A stretch of DNA of 64,000 nt. It comes from an uncultured Paracoccaceae bacterium. Its GTDB lineage: Bacteria; Pseudomonadota; Alphaproteobacteria; Rhodobacterales; Rhodobacteraceae. The DNA lies in NCBI GenBank assembly GCA_947489325.1, contig CANLDA010000009.1:93463-157462 (forward strand), given 5' to 3'. The position numbers and the translations under genes are program-made. Positions 25,677 through 35,470 of this stretch are shown in pieces. Each line of letters starts with the position of its first letter. Position 1 is the first letter of the stretch. Under the pieces are notes generated by a model. That model was not told where the DNA came from. It made no database searches and saw only the letters and a list, made by a program, of their open reading frames with translations.

Positions 25677-25805
25677 GGCAACTCTCTCCCTGAATGTTCG
25701 TCTAACTCCTACCCTGCACCCCACGACTTGACCAGATAGCAGTTTTCCCCAGCCGGAAATTCCTTTAACGTTGTGATCAAATCAATAAACCTGTGGGGGG
25801 TGAGA

Positions 25806-26924
25806 GTGAGCAGATTCGACAGGTACATTCTGTCACAACTTCTGATCCTGTTTTCGTTCTTTGCCTTGGTGTTGGTCTCAATCTATTGGGTCAACCGCGC
25901 TGTTAGGCTTTTTGACGAGTTAATCGCGGACGGGCAATCGGCATTTGTGTTTCTGGAATTCACCGCATTGGGTCTGCCCAATGTGATCCGTCGGGTATTG
26001 CCGATGTCGGTGTTTGCAGCCGCTGTTTACGTTACCAACCGTCTAAGCAGCGAAAGTGAGCTGACAGTCATGCAAGCCACCGGGTTCAGTCCTTGGCGGT
26101 TGGCCCGGCCTGTTGCCTATTTTGGGTTGGTGGCTGGGGCAATGATGGCCGTCATGACCCATTTTCTGGTGCCTGTTAGCCTGACGCAATTGGGAGAACG
26201 CGAGCATGAAATTTCCCAAAACGCCACTTCCGGGCTTTTGACCGAAGGCACCTTCTTGCACCCGACCCGCGGCATGACCTTTTACATCCGCAAAATCACC
26301 CCCGAGGGCGAATTGCGTGATGTGTTTCTGTCAGATCGCCGCCAGCCTGATCAGGTGATCACCTATACGGCATCCAAAGCATATCTTGTCGGCACGGACA
26401 CGGGGCCGAAATTGGTGATGGTTGATGGGCTTTCCCAATATCATGACACGTTGGAAGATAGTCTTTTCACCACCCATTTCGAAGATTTCACCTATGACAT
26501 CGCCGCTTTAATGAGTTCCTCAGGCAGCCACAGCGAAAACCTGCGTGAAATTTCCACACGTCGCTTGATGTTTGAACCCGAAGCGGTTGCTGAAATAACA
26601 GGCGACGGTCTACCCTTTGTGTTGGAAGAGCTGCATGACCGATTTAACCAACCATTACTGATTATGGTTTCAGCGCTGATTGGATTTTCGACCCTGTTGG
26701 TCGGGGGATACAGTCGCTTTGGTGTTTGGAAACAGATCATCGTCGCGTTTGTTTTGCTTGTCTTTGTGGAGTCCGTCAAAAACGCGGGCACCGATCTTGC
26801 ACGCAGTGATCCTGCGCTATGGCCTGCGGTTTATTTGCCCTCACTTACAGGGGCTGCCATTGTGTTGATGCTGCTCTGGCTTGCAGCCAATCCGATCAGA
26901 TGGCGCAGAAAGGCCGCATCATGA
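25806..26924 (+). CDS. lptF: LPS export permease LptF
   Basis: LptF pairs with LptG in the inner-membrane LptB2FG ABC transporter that extracts lipopolysaccharide. The 372-aa protein has the YjgP/YjgQ plan: N-terminal helices, a periplasmic jellyroll (about residues 120-275) and C-terminal helices. GTG 25806 is chosen because GGGGGGTGAG lies immediately upstream and the protein then begins SRFDRYILSQL like relatives; the upstream GTG 25773 is less likely. The stop overlaps the lptG start (ATGA). It heads a six-gene unit running to rsmA, divergent from pepA. Confidence 0.94.
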   Translation: MSRFDRYILSQLLILFSFFALVLVSIYWVNRAVRLFDELIADGQSAFVFLEFTALGLPNVIRRVLPMSVFAAAVYVTNRLSSESELTVMQATGFSPWRLARPVAYFGLVAGAMMAVMTHFLVPVSLTQLGEREHEISQNATSGLLTEGTFLHPTRGMTFYIRKITPEGELRDVFLSDRRQPDQVITYTASKAYLVGTDTGPKLVMVDGLSQYHDTLEDSLFTTHFEDFTYDIAALMSSSGSHSENLREISTRRLMFEPEAVAEITGDGLPFVLEELHDRFNQPLLIMVSALIGFSTLLVGGYSRFGVWKQIIVAFVLLVFVESVKNAGTDLARSDPALWPAVYLPSLTGAAIVLMLLWLAANPIRWRRKAAS

Positions 26925-28018
26925 CCTTGCATCTCTATTTTGCCCGTAAGTTTCTGGTTATGTTTCTGGGGCTTTTGGTGGTCTTTTTTGCGCTACAGCT
27001 ATTGCTGGATATGGTGGAACAGCTGCATGAATTTGGGGCTGATGATGTGCCCTTTTTCCAGATTTTCCGCCTGACTTTGCTCATTGCGCCCGTGGGGCTG
27101 TATCAAATTCTGCCTTTGATCATGATTTTGTCCACGATCAGCCTATTTCTCAGTCTTGCGCGCTCCAGTGAGCTTGTCGTGGTGCGTGCAAGTGGGCGCT
27201 CTGCCATGGCCTCTTTGATGGCGCCCTTACTTGTCGCGTTTTTGATTGGGATGCTGACGGTCACGACCCTGAACCCGATCGTGGCGGTGACGTCCAAGCG
27301 ATATGAGGAAATCTCAGAAACTCTGCGATCTGGTGGTCAAAGCACTTTGTCAATCAGCCGCGAAGGTCTTTGGTTGCGTCAGGGCGATGCCTTTGGGCAA
27401 ACCGTAATCCACGCAGCGCGGGCAAATTCGGATGCTTCGGTATTATATGGCGTGACCTTCGTATCTTATGCGCCCGGCGGCAACCCAGAGCGCCGTATCG
27501 AGGCGGAAAGCGCAACGTTGCTGGATCGCAGTTGGTTGTTGCGGAATGCAAAAACCTGGCCTCTTAAGGTCGATGTTAACGCCGAAGAGAACGCCCAAAT
27601 TCACGACGAATTGGAGTGGCGATCCACCTTGACCCGTGAACGTATTCGCGATGGTTTTGGCACACCTACGACAATTTCAATTTGGGATTTACCCAACTTT
27701 ATCCAACAGCTTGATCAGGCCGGGTTTTCCTCACTACGCCATCGGGTGTGGCTGCAAATGGAAATCGCAAAGCCCGTGTTCTTGATGTCGATGGTGTTGA
27801 TTGCTGCGGTCTTTACCATGCGACATATCAGATTCGGGCGCACGGGTTTGGCTGTGTTGGCATCGGTTCTTTTGGGATTTACGATGTATTATGTGCGGAA
27901 TTTTGCGCAAATTCTGGGTGAAAATGGACAGATTCCCATAAGTTTGGCCGCTTGGGCGCCTCCCGTGGCAAGTGTCATGTTGGCACTGGGGCTTTTGTTG
28001 CATATGGAGGATGGGTAA
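26921..28018 (+). CDS. lptG: LPS export permease LptG
   Basis: The 365-aa partner of LptF shows the same YjgP/YjgQ architecture: helices at the N-terminus (ARKFLVMFLGLLVVFFAL), a jellyroll domain in the middle and three C-terminal helices. It starts within the lptF stop (ATGA) and its TAA overlaps the next ATG (TAATG), so translation is coupled on both sides. LptB is not encoded in the window. Confidence 0.94.
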   Translation: MTLHLYFARKFLVMFLGLLVVFFALQLLLDMVEQLHEFGADDVPFFQIFRLTLLIAPVGLYQILPLIMILSTISLFLSLARSSELVVVRASGRSAMASLMAPLLVAFLIGMLTVTTLNPIVAVTSKRYEEISETLRSGGQSTLSISREGLWLRQGDAFGQTVIHAARANSDASVLYGVTFVSYAPGGNPERRIEAESATLLDRSWLLRNAKTWPLKVDVNAEENAQIHDELEWRSTLTRERIRDGFGTPTTISIWDLPNFIQQLDQAGFSSLRHRVWLQMEIAKPVFLMSMVLIAAVFTMRHIRFGRTGLAVLASVLLGFTMYYVRNFAQILGENGQIPISLAAWAPPVASVMLALGLLLHMEDG

Positions 28019-30180
28019 TGATGTTATTTCGTCTCGCCATATTTGCCTGTTTGGCACTGCTACCCACGACGTCTTGGGGTCAGACACCCGCCAAGACGCA
28101 AAATGTCGTGTTGGTGGCTGATGACGTATTTGTGGATGGCAACAGCGTTCTGACCGCGAAAGGCAATGTCGAGGCCCTGATGGGTGACATGCGTATTCGC
28201 GCCACGTCCATCGTTTATGACGACAAAAACGGCAATTTGGTTATTACCGGCCCCATTCGAATGGATCAAGGCGACAAGGTGACCATTCTCACCAGTTCCG
28301 CAGAGCTGGATCAACAGTTTCACAATGGTTTGTTACGCGGTGCCCGGCTTATTCTGGATAAACGTCTACAACTCGCCACGACACAGCTGCGCCGGGTGGA
28401 TGGGCGGTATAATACTCTGGCCAAAACTTCTGTCAGTTCATGTAAGGTTTGCGATGATGGGCGTGCGCCACTTTGGCAAATTCGCGCCCGCCGCGTTGTT
28501 CATGATCAACAAGAACGCCAGATCTATTTTGATCACGCCCAGTTGCGTATTTTGGACATTCCCGTTTTCTATTTTCCGCGTATGCGCCTGCCCGATCCAA
28601 CATTGGACCGTGCCACCGGGTTTCTGATCCCAGAATTGAAAACTGACAGCCTTTTGGGAACAGGTGTAAAAGCCCCCTACTTTATCAAACTGGGCGATCA
28701 CAAAGACCTGACCCTCACCCCATATCTGGCCACCAACACCCGCACGCTTGAAGGGCGATATAGGCAAGCCTTCCGAAATGGGAATATCGAACTTAATGGC
28801 GCAATCTCGGATGACTCTCTGACTGATGATAATTTGCGCGGCTACCTGTTTGCGCAGGGGAAGTTCCGTTTGAAACGTGACTACGTTCTAAGCTTTGATC
28901 TTAAGGCGACCAGCGACGACGCCTATTTGGTGGACTATGATTTCACAAATGCGGACCGTCTCGAAAGCAGCATCGCAATCGAACGCAATAAACGTGACGA
29001 ACATACCCGCGTGGCCTTGGTGCATTATAATTCGTTGCGCACAGAAGAAGATAACACCACGTTGCCGTCGTTTATCGCTGTGGCCACCACGGAGCGTCGC
29101 TTCTTTCCTGCCTCTATTGGCGGCGAAGGGCGTTGGAGCGTGACGGCCCATGGTCATTATCGGGACTCTGATCTTAATTTTGACAGTGCGGATGCCGACA
29201 ACATCGTCGATGGGCGTGATGTTGGTCGATTGAGCGCCGAAATTTCATGGCGGCGCAACTGGACTTTGGCCTATGGGTTGCGGGCAGGCCTCACAACGGA
29301 GCTGGCCTTTGATAGCTTTCGCACACGTCAAGATTTGACCAGCGACAGCACCACATCCCAAATCACGCCGGGGGTTTCTGTTGACCTGCGCTGGCCGCAT
29401 GTCAAAACATCCGGGAATGGCGTAACACAAGTACTGGAGCCGATTGCACAGATCGGTTGGGTCGGTGGAGATAATCTGAACATCGGCAATGATGAAAGCA
29501 CCCGAGTGGAATTTGACGAAGGCAATCTGTTGTCCTTGTCCCGTTTCCCTTCTGTTGATCGTCGCGAACGTGGCGTAGTTGGCGCTGTGGGCTTTTCATG
29601 GTCACGGATCGCTCCCACAGGGTGGAGCACGCACCTGACCTTTGGTCAGATTTTCCGCGATACCACCAATCCCGATTTCTCAAGCAGTTCTGGTCTGCAA
29701 GGCGATATCTCCGATTTGCTTGTGGCGGGACAGGTTAAAACCAACAGTGGGCTAACTTTGACAGCACGCGGGCTGTTTGATGCAGACGATGGTCTTAACA
29801 AAGCCGAAGCACAAGCGCGTTGGAAATCCCGGGATGTGGCAGTGGATGCCACATACGTCTGGTTGGGGCCCGACGCGGACGAAGATCGTGCAAGTGATCT
29901 GTCTGAATATACCGTCGATGGAAGCTATCGCTTTAGCCAACATTGGAGCGGCTCAATGAAGTGGCGGTATGATGTTTCAGCGCGTGAAACGGCACGTGCT
30001 GGCCTTGGGCTTGAATACCAAAACGAATGTGTGAAAGTTAATCTTTCTGTCTCGCGTCGCTTTACCTCTTCGGCTACGGTGACGCCATCGACCGATTTCG
30101 GATTTACAGTTGCCTTGCTGGGGTTCTCGACAAATTCCAGCGATCAAAGCTATACCCGTTCATGCAAGAATGCAGGATAA
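28018..30180 (+). CDS. lptD: LPS-assembly outer membrane protein LptD
   Basis: LptD is the outer-membrane barrel that inserts lipopolysaccharide. The 720-aa protein has a signal peptide (cleavage after SWGQ, about residue 22), an OstA-type N-terminal jellyroll (about 25-130, GNVEALMGDMRIRA) and a long beta-rich C-terminal barrel. A CKVC pair (about residue 142) and two late cysteines (in ECVKV and RSCKN) fit the known need for disulfides between the domains. Start ATG 28018 overlaps the lptG stop; a second ATG follows at 28021. SurA, its chaperone, is the next gene. Confidence 0.93.
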   Translation: MMLFRLAIFACLALLPTTSWGQTPAKTQNVVLVADDVFVDGNSVLTAKGNVEALMGDMRIRATSIVYDDKNGNLVITGPIRMDQGDKVTILTSSAELDQQFHNGLLRGARLILDKRLQLATTQLRRVDGRYNTLAKTSVSSCKVCDDGRAPLWQIRARRVVHDQQERQIYFDHAQLRILDIPVFYFPRMRLPDPTLDRATGFLIPELKTDSLLGTGVKAPYFIKLGDHKDLTLTPYLATNTRTLEGRYRQAFRNGNIELNGAISDDSLTDDNLRGYLFAQGKFRLKRDYVLSFDLKATSDDAYLVDYDFTNADRLESSIAIERNKRDEHTRVALVHYNSLRTEEDNTTLPSFIAVATTERRFFPASIGGEGRWSVTAHGHYRDSDLNFDSADADNIVDGRDVGRLSAEISWRRNWTLAYGLRAGLTTELAFDSFRTRQDLTSDSTTSQITPGVSVDLRWPHVKTSGNGVTQVLEPIAQIGWVGGDNLNIGNDESTRVEFDEGNLLSLSRFPSVDRRERGVVGAVGFSWSRIAPTGWSTHLTFGQIFRDTTNPDFSSSSGLQGDISDLLVAGQVKTNSGLTLTARGLFDADDGLNKAEAQARWKSRDVAVDATYVWLGPDADEDRASDLSEYTVDGSYRFSQHWSGSMKWRYDVSARETARAGLGLEYQNECVKVNLSVSRRFTSSATVTPSTDFGFTVALLGFSTNSSDQSYTRSCKNAG

Positions 30181-30187
30181 CCAAACG

Positions 30188-31423
30188 ATGACTCTGTTTA
30201 AATTGCCCCGATCCCTGTTTCGCGCTCTGGCATGCGCGACCTTAGTTGGCCTTGGGTCGGTCGCACCTGCCGTGGCGCAGGGATTGTTTTCACCCGCCAT
30301 TCAGGTCAATGACCGTTTCATCAGCTATTATGAAATTAAACAACGCACATTGCTGCTGTCGCTTATCCAGCCGCTTAACTCATCTGAAAAAACAGCCCGC
30401 GAGCAGCTTGTAAATGAGCGTTTGCAGCTGGAAGCCGCTGAAATCCTTGGCCTGCAGCTTACGCAGGAAGGGATCGACGCTGGGGTTGATGAATTCGCAG
30501 GCCGCGCAAATATGACGGGTCAAGAATTTCTTGAAGCTCTTGCGAGCGAAGGGGTTGATGCCACTTCCGTTAAGGATTTTGTTCGGGCCGGAATTACATG
30601 GCGCCATGTCGTTCGCACACGTTTTGGCGGGCGTGTACAAATCACAGAAGCCGCAATTGACCGAGCCTTGGCCGCAAACTCTGGTGGTCTGCGGGTCTTG
30701 ATGTCTGAAATCATCATTCCGATGCAGCCTCAAACGGAAGAACAGGTGATGGAAGTTGCGAATAATATCTCGCAAATTACGTCAGTTACGCGTTTTGCCC
30801 AAGCAGCCCGTGAATATTCAGCCGCCCCAACACGTGATCAAGGTGGCCGCATCAACTGGATGCCCATCAGCAATTTACCTCCTGCAATTCAACCTTTGGT
30901 CTTTGGTCTGAAACCCGGTGAGGTGACTGATCCCATTCCATTGCCCAATGGCCAGGCTGTTGCCCTGTTCCAGTTGCGTGGGATTGAAGAATCCGATGTC
31001 CCGAAACAAACCTTTGCCGCGATCGATTACGCGACCTATCAAATTCCCGGCGGGCGCACTCCAGAGGGGCTGGCACAGGCAAAATCGGTGATGAATCTGG
31101 TTGATACCTGCGATGATCTTTATGGTATCGCCAAGGGCAAGCCCGAAGCAACCCTGCAACGCGAAGCAATGGCACCCGGCGACATTCCTCAGGATATTGC
31201 GTTGGAATTGGCCAAGTTGGATCGCCATGAGTTTTCCACTAATGTAACCCGTAACAATGGTCAGACCCTTTTGCTGGTCATGCTGTGCAGCCGCACCGCA
31301 GAAGCCAACGAAGATGTCAGTCGCGATCAAGTAAGCGCTGCTTTACGGGGCCAACGGCTGCAAGCCTTTGCCGAAAGCTATTTGGCACAGCTGAAAGCCG
31401 ATGCCATTATCGTGGAAAAATGA
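30188..31423 (+). CDS. surA: periplasmic peptidyl-prolyl isomerase/chaperone SurA
   Basis: SurA escorts outer-membrane proteins, LptD among them. The 411-aa protein has a signal peptide (cleavage after AVAQ, about residue 31), an N-terminal chaperone domain (IQVNDRFISYYEI onward, about 35-165) and one parvulin-type PpiC domain (about 170-270; VLMSEIIIPM, RDQGGRINWM). One rotamase domain instead of two is usual in alphaproteobacteria. ATG 30188 has AGGA eleven bases upstream; ATG 30170 is possible and would overlap lptD. Its stop overlaps pdxA (ATGA). Confidence 0.9.
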   Translation: MTLFKLPRSLFRALACATLVGLGSVAPAVAQGLFSPAIQVNDRFISYYEIKQRTLLLSLIQPLNSSEKTAREQLVNERLQLEAAEILGLQLTQEGIDAGVDEFAGRANMTGQEFLEALASEGVDATSVKDFVRAGITWRHVVRTRFGGRVQITEAAIDRALAANSGGLRVLMSEIIIPMQPQTEEQVMEVANNISQITSVTRFAQAAREYSAAPTRDQGGRINWMPISNLPPAIQPLVFGLKPGEVTDPIPLPNGQAVALFQLRGIEESDVPKQTFAAIDYATYQIPGGRTPEGLAQAKSVMNLVDTCDDLYGIAKGKPEATLQREAMAPGDIPQDIALELAKLDRHEFSTNVTRNNGQTLLLVMLCSRTAEANEDVSRDQVSAALRGQRLQAFAESYLAQLKADAIIVEK

Positions 31424-32406
31424 CTGTCAAACCCGTCGCATTGACCTGTGGGGATCCCGCAGGTGTTGGGCCTGAACTAACAGAAAAAGCATGGGGCGCG
31501 CTGAAAAACAGCCTGCCCTTTTTTCTGATAGGCGATCCCGACCACCTGCCTGGCACTTGCCCACATGAAATCATCATGTCCGCATCAGAAGCCCCAGACG
31601 TGATGCCGCGAGCCTTGCCCGTGCTGCCGCACCCATTTGATGCCCCGGCACAGCCCGGCACGCTGAACCCTGACAATGCCGAAAGCGTGGTCGATGTGAT
31701 TGCCCGTGGTGTTGATCTTGTGCTTGACGGCGAAGCCAGCGCACTATGCACCAACCCTATCCACAAAAAGGCACTTAAGGATGGGGCTGATTTTCCGTGG
31801 CCTGGGCATACTGAATTTTTGGCTTATCTGGGACAGGTTGATCAGGTTGTCATGATGTTGGCCAGCGCTGCCCTGCGGGTGGTGCCTGCAACCATTCACA
31901 TCCCACTGGCTGACGTGCCTCAGGCCTTAACGGCTGAAGGTCTTGAAGAAACTATTCGCATTACGGCCGCTGGATTGCGGGGCCAGCTTGGCATTGATGC
32001 TCCTCGTGTTGCCGTAGCTGGATTGAACCCGCATGCAGGCGAAGGCGGTGCCATGGGGTATGAGGACGCCGCACTGATTGCTCCAGTGATTGCACGCTTA
32101 CAAGCAGAGGGTATGGACATTCGGGGCCCCCTTCCTGCCGATACGATGTTTCATGATCGCGCCCGCGCCTCCTATGACGTGGCGATCTGCATGTATCACG
32201 ATCAGGCCCTGATCCCGATTAAAACATTGGATTTTGACCGCGGTGTCAACGTAACATTGGGTCTGCCGTTTATCCGCACCTCACCAGATCACGGCACTGC
32301 TCTGGATATCGCGGGCCAAGGTATCGCAACGCCATCAAGCCTGATAGAAGCCCTGAAAATGGCGCATGACATGGCGCACCGCTGCACAAAGGCACCCCAG
32401 AAATGA
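31420..32406 (+). CDS. pdxA: 4-hydroxythreonine-4-phosphate dehydrogenase
   Basis: PdxA oxidises 4-phosphohydroxy-L-threonine in DXP-dependent vitamin B6 synthesis. The 328-aa protein begins [18 protein letters not shown], has NPHAGEGG and [11 protein letters not shown] with the metal-binding His, and [17 protein letters not shown] near the end, all typical. Overlaps of four bases with surA before and rsmA after give a tightly coupled surA-pdxA-rsmA set, an order known from many proteobacteria. Confidence 0.96.
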   Translation: MTVKPVALTCGDPAGVGPELTEKAWGALKNSLPFFLIGDPDHLPGTCPHEIIMSASEAPDVMPRALPVLPHPFDAPAQPGTLNPDNAESVVDVIARGVDLVLDGEASALCTNPIHKKALKDGADFPWPGHTEFLAYLGQVDQVVMMLASAALRVVPATIHIPLADVPQALTAEGLEETIRITAAGLRGQLGIDAPRVAVAGLNPHAGEGGAMGYEDAALIAPVIARLQAEGMDIRGPLPADTMFHDRARASYDVAICMYHDQALIPIKTLDFDRGVNVTLGLPFIRTSPDHGTALDIAGQGIATPSSLIEALKMAHDMAHRCTKAPQK

Positions 32407-33245
32407 GCGCAATCGACACCCTGCCCCCCCTAAGTCAGGTGATCGCCGACCACGGACTGTCTGCGCGCAAATCATTAGGACAGAACTTTTTGCTGGATTT
32501 GAACCTGACCGCAAAGATCGCACGCCAAGCGGGCGACCTTACGGAATGTGATGTACTGGAAATTGGCCCCGGTCCCGGTGGATTGACACGTGGCCTGTTG
32601 GCCGAAGGCGCGCGCCGCGTTCTGGCGATTGAAAAAGACACGCGATGCATGCCAGTGTTGGCAGACATAGCCGCAGCCTATCCCGGACGGCTTGAGGTTA
32701 TCAACGGCGATGCGCTGGAAATTGACCCACTATCGCACCTGACTCCCCCCATTCGCGTAGCCGCAAACCTGCCCTATAATGTCGGCACGGAACTGTTGGT
32801 GCGCTGGCTGACCCCCAAGGAATGGCCCCCTTTCTGGCAAAGCCTAACGTTGATGTTTCAGCGCGAAGTCGCGGAACGTATCGTGGCGCAACCCGGTTCA
32901 AAAACCTATGGTCGCCTCGCTATTCTGTCACAGTGGCGCGCGGATGCGCGGATTGTCATGTCGCTGCCGCCAGAGGCATTTACCCCCGCCCCCAAGGTCA
33001 AAAGCGCCGTCGTGCATCTGAGCGCGCTTGAAAAACCACGCTTTGACGCGGATGCCGCGACCTTGTCACGTGTGGTTGCTGCTGGCTTTAATCAGCGCCG
33101 CAAAATGTTGCGTGCTTCTTTGAAGGGAATAGCGCCCGACATCGAAGATCGCCTGTTGTCCGCAGGTATCAAGCCCACGGAACGTGCTGAACAAGTGTCT
33201 CTGGAACAGTTTTGTGCCTTGGCAAGAGCTGTCAAACTGGACTGA
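32403..33245 (+). CDS. rsmA: 16S rRNA dimethyladenosine transferase RsmA (KsgA)
   Basis: RsmA dimethylates two adjacent adenines in the 3' hairpin of 16S rRNA. The 280-aa protein has SLGQNFLLD, the SAM-binding [14 protein letters not shown], the acidic loop after VLAIEKD, and the catalytic ANLPYNVG motif. It is the last gene of the lptF-to-rsmA run, starting in the pdxA stop (ATGA). A hairpin at 33328-33345 lies 80 bases after the stop. Confidence 0.96.
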   Translation: MSAIDTLPPLSQVIADHGLSARKSLGQNFLLDLNLTAKIARQAGDLTECDVLEIGPGPGGLTRGLLAEGARRVLAIEKDTRCMPVLADIAAAYPGRLEVINGDALEIDPLSHLTPPIRVAANLPYNVGTELLVRWLTPKEWPPFWQSLTLMFQREVAERIVAQPGSKTYGRLAILSQWRADARIVMSLPPEAFTPAPKVKSAVVHLSALEKPRFDADAATLSRVVAAGFNQRRKMLRASLKGIAPDIEDRLLSAGIKPTERAEQVSLEQFCALARAVKLD

Positions 33246-33327
33246 TACAAGAAGAGCTTGTTGATCCTGTTGTTTGAAATAGAGCGGTATTCTGCTGTTC
33301 TTAAAGCGTTTTACAAAACCTTAAAGG

Positions 33328-33345
33328 CATCACGGTTTCGTGATG
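33328..33345. other. perfect 7-bp inverted repeat after rsmA
   Basis: CATCACG-GTTT-CGTGATG, without a U tract. It could be a weak terminator of the long operon or part of the control region of the YHS gene. Confidence 0.4.
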
Positions 33346-33378
33346 ACTGGCGTGATTGATCGAATCTCACACTTATGT

Positions 33379-33404
33379 ACCAATTGGTCAATAACAATTG
33401 ATCA
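33379..33404. promoter_or_regulatory. candidate TetR operator pair before the YHS gene
   Basis: ACCAATTGGT (33379-33388) is a perfect palindrome, continued by CA, and fifteen bases later ACAATTGATCA (33394-33404) repeats the pattern with AATTG at the core. They sit 26-51 bases before ATG 33430, where a promoter is expected, and a TetR-family gene lies just downstream. Binding is inferred. Confidence 0.45.
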
Positions 33405-33429
33405 AACAGTACACAACATGGAGATTTCG

Positions 33430-33993
33430 ATGAAAACGACCCTTCTTAGCGCAGCAGTGGCCCTTACACTGGCAATTGGCGCAGATTTTGCCCAAGCAGA
33501 AAATGCCGCATTTACGGATCATGTCGTAAACTCCACCAGCCGCGGCGTTGCCATTGATGGATTTGATCCCGTGGCCTATTTCACCCAAGGTGCCCCCGCC
33601 AAAGGCGACCGCACCATCCGCCATGAATACAAAGACCGCGTTTGGTTGTTTTCCAGTGCCGAAAATCGCGATCTCTTTGCAGCCAACCCTGATAAATACG
33701 CACCACAAAACAACGGTTGGTGTTCTTGGGCCGTGGCACATGAATATGCTGCCGAAGCAGATTTCGTGAACGGTTGGTTCATCGTGGACGACAAACTGTA
33801 TGTGACGTGGTCAGCTGACGTCAAAGAAAGGTTTCTCAAGGATCAGGACAATCTGATTTCCCAATCGCACGCCAATTGGTCCACCGTTCATGCAGGCCTG
33901 CAAGACGGATCATTGGACAAGTTTGGGTTCCATTCCTCACGTCCAGCTTTGGGGATTTCCCATCCTCAACAACTGCCTGAAACAGACAGTTAA
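33430..33993 (+). CDS. secreted YHS domain protein
   Basis: The 187-aa protein has a signal peptide (cleavage after AQA, about residue 23) and a YHS-like domain with AIDGFDPVAYF, FSSAENRDLFAANPDKYAP and NNGWCSWAVA. YHS domains often bind metals such as copper or iron; relatives are named YHS domain (seleno)proteins, but here the key position is Cys (TGT), not an in-frame TGA. ATG 33430 has GGAG in front; ATG 33418 is an alternative. The upstream palindromes and the TetR gene after it suggest a small regulated unit. Confidence 0.8.
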   Translation: MKTTLLSAAVALTLAIGADFAQAENAAFTDHVVNSTSRGVAIDGFDPVAYFTQGAPAKGDRTIRHEYKDRVWLFSSAENRDLFAANPDKYAPQNNGWCSWAVAHEYAAEADFVNGWFIVDDKLYVTWSADVKERFLKDQDNLISQSHANWSTVHAGLQDGSLDKFGFHSSRPALGISHPQQLPETDS

Positions 33994-34098
33994 CTCAAAT
34001 TTGTCTTGCAGTTGATCCTTCGATAGAGTGATCTCACGCCGCCGCCTGTTGTTTCAGGTGGCGGCACGTATTTGTAATGATCAAGGTGAGATACTGCG

Positions 34099-34665
34099 AT
34101 GAGCAGACCAAGGCAATTTGTCGAAGAAGACGCCGTTGAAGGGGCCATGAAAATTTTCTGGATACAAGGGTACGCTGGTACAAATCTGCCCGAACTTTTG
34201 GATGCCATGTCACTGTCCCGCGGATCATTTTACAAAGCTTTTGGTGACAAGCATTCGGTGTATTTGCGGGCCATTGATCATTATGACACCACCCTCATGA
34301 GCAAATCGATTGCCCAGTTGATGGATCCGGCCAATGGCAGTCCCAAAGACCGATTAAAGACGCTGTTCAGCAAAACCACAAGCCACCCAGATGATTCATT
34401 TTTCAAAATGGGGTGTTTTGTCTGCAACGTAATGGTGGAACGCGCACCGTTCGATCAAGACTGCGCAGAAAAATGCGACCGTATCACAGCATCCCTGCGT
34501 GTCGGTTTAGCGTCTGTTGTCCGGGAAGCGATGCCAGAAGCTTCTGATGCTGAAATCGAGCGCAGAGCCGCAGCATTTCAAAAGCTCTATACGGGCGCAC
34601 ACGCAATGGGCCGCATGGGCGCCTCGTATGGAGATTGGTCAGAGCTGATCGAAGACCTGCTCTGA
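34099..34665 (+). CDS. TetR/AcrR family transcriptional regulator
   Basis: The 188-aa protein has the N-terminal TetR helix-turn-helix (about residues 8-52; TNLPELLDAMSLSRGSFYKAFGDK covers the recognition helix) and an all-helical ligand domain with two Cys in KMGCFVCN. It is typical of the YxaF/AcuR-like group controlling stress or detoxification genes. A stable hairpin GCCGCCGCCTG/CAGGTGGCGGC (34038-34065) lies in its leader. It probably regulates itself and the YHS gene; a two-Cys ligand domain could sense oxidants or electrophiles, which is inference. Confidence 0.87.
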   Translation: MSRPRQFVEEDAVEGAMKIFWIQGYAGTNLPELLDAMSLSRGSFYKAFGDKHSVYLRAIDHYDTTLMSKSIAQLMDPANGSPKDRLKTLFSKTTSHPDDSFFKMGCFVCNVMVERAPFDQDCAEKCDRITASLRVGLASVVREAMPEASDAEIERRAAAFQKLYTGAHAMGRMGASYGDWSELIEDLL

Positions 34666-34674
34666 CGATCCCGA

Positions 34675-35259
34675 TTATTCCGCAGCTTCGGGGGCGTCAC
34701 CACCATCTTGCGCCGGGGTTTCTGCCTCGGGCTTGACACGTGGTTTGCGCGGCGCACGTGGCTTTCTGGGCTTTGGCGGCGCCTGGGTTTCTGGTGTTTC
34801 CACCAGACTGCTGTCAGACGTCTCTGGCATGCTCATCACATCAGGCTGTGGGGCCTCGGATGGATCATGCGCTACGGGTGCAGGTTGTTCTGCAGCAGGT
34901 GCAGGGCGACTTGCTTCGCGTTCCTGACGCTCTGCGCGTTCACGATCCCGCTCTGCCTGACGCTCGCGGTTCTGGCGTTCCTGCTCTTCACGGCGCGCTT
35001 CTTGTTCACGCTGCGCTTCGCTTAGCAAGCGCATGTAATGTTCTGCGTGCTGTTGAAAGTTCTCTGTCGCAACACGATCGCCGGCCAGTTGAGCATCACG
35101 CGCCAACTGATTGTATTTGTCGATGATCTGTTGCGGCGTACCGCGCACCTTGCCTTCTGGGCCAGAGCTGTCAAAGACTCGGTTAACAATATTGCCAGAG
35201 GGGCGATTGTTATTATTGCGGTTATTTTTGTTCCGCGAACGGGATTTGGAAGATCTCAT
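34675..35259 (-). CDS. DUF4167 domain protein
   Basis: The 194-aa protein starts with a basic Asn/Arg-rich stretch (SKSRSRNKNNRNNNNRP), then the DUF4167 core (about residues 25-85: IVNRVFDSSGPEGKVRGTP, ..QQHAEHYMRLL), followed by a highly charged Glu/Arg coiled-coil section and a disordered Pro/Ala/Lys-rich C-terminus. DUF4167 is widespread in alphaproteobacteria; the N-terminus looks RNA-binding but no function is established that I know. It follows prmC-prfA on the same strand in reverse order, as in many relatives. Confidence 0.9.
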   Translation of the reverse strand: MRSSKSRSRNKNNRNNNNRPSGNIVNRVFDSSGPEGKVRGTPQQIIDKYNQLARDAQLAGDRVATENFQQHAEHYMRLLSEAQREQEARREEQERQNRERQAERDRERAERQEREASRPAPAAEQPAPVAHDPSEAPQPDVMSMPETSDSSLVETPETQAPPKPRKPRAPRKPRVKPEAETPAQDGGDAPEAAE

Positions 35260-35470
35260 ATTATAGCTGTCCAGCCTTCAAACAACATTCTGTGTCATTC
35301 GTTTCGCGCCTCTTGCGCTCATATATCTGCGAATGACAACATTTTGGGCTTGGCGTCCGCCGGGACCACCACAAAGGTATCCACCGACTAGACCTTTTCT
35401 GGTTACTCGGCCTGACCGATAGATACAAGGGGATTGGTGAAAATTTATTCAGTTTCACGCAGATTTGCAG

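Noticed and set aside
33430..33993. Selenocysteine in the YHS protein
   Set aside because: The family's variable position is encoded by TGT (Cys) here and there is no in-frame TGA.
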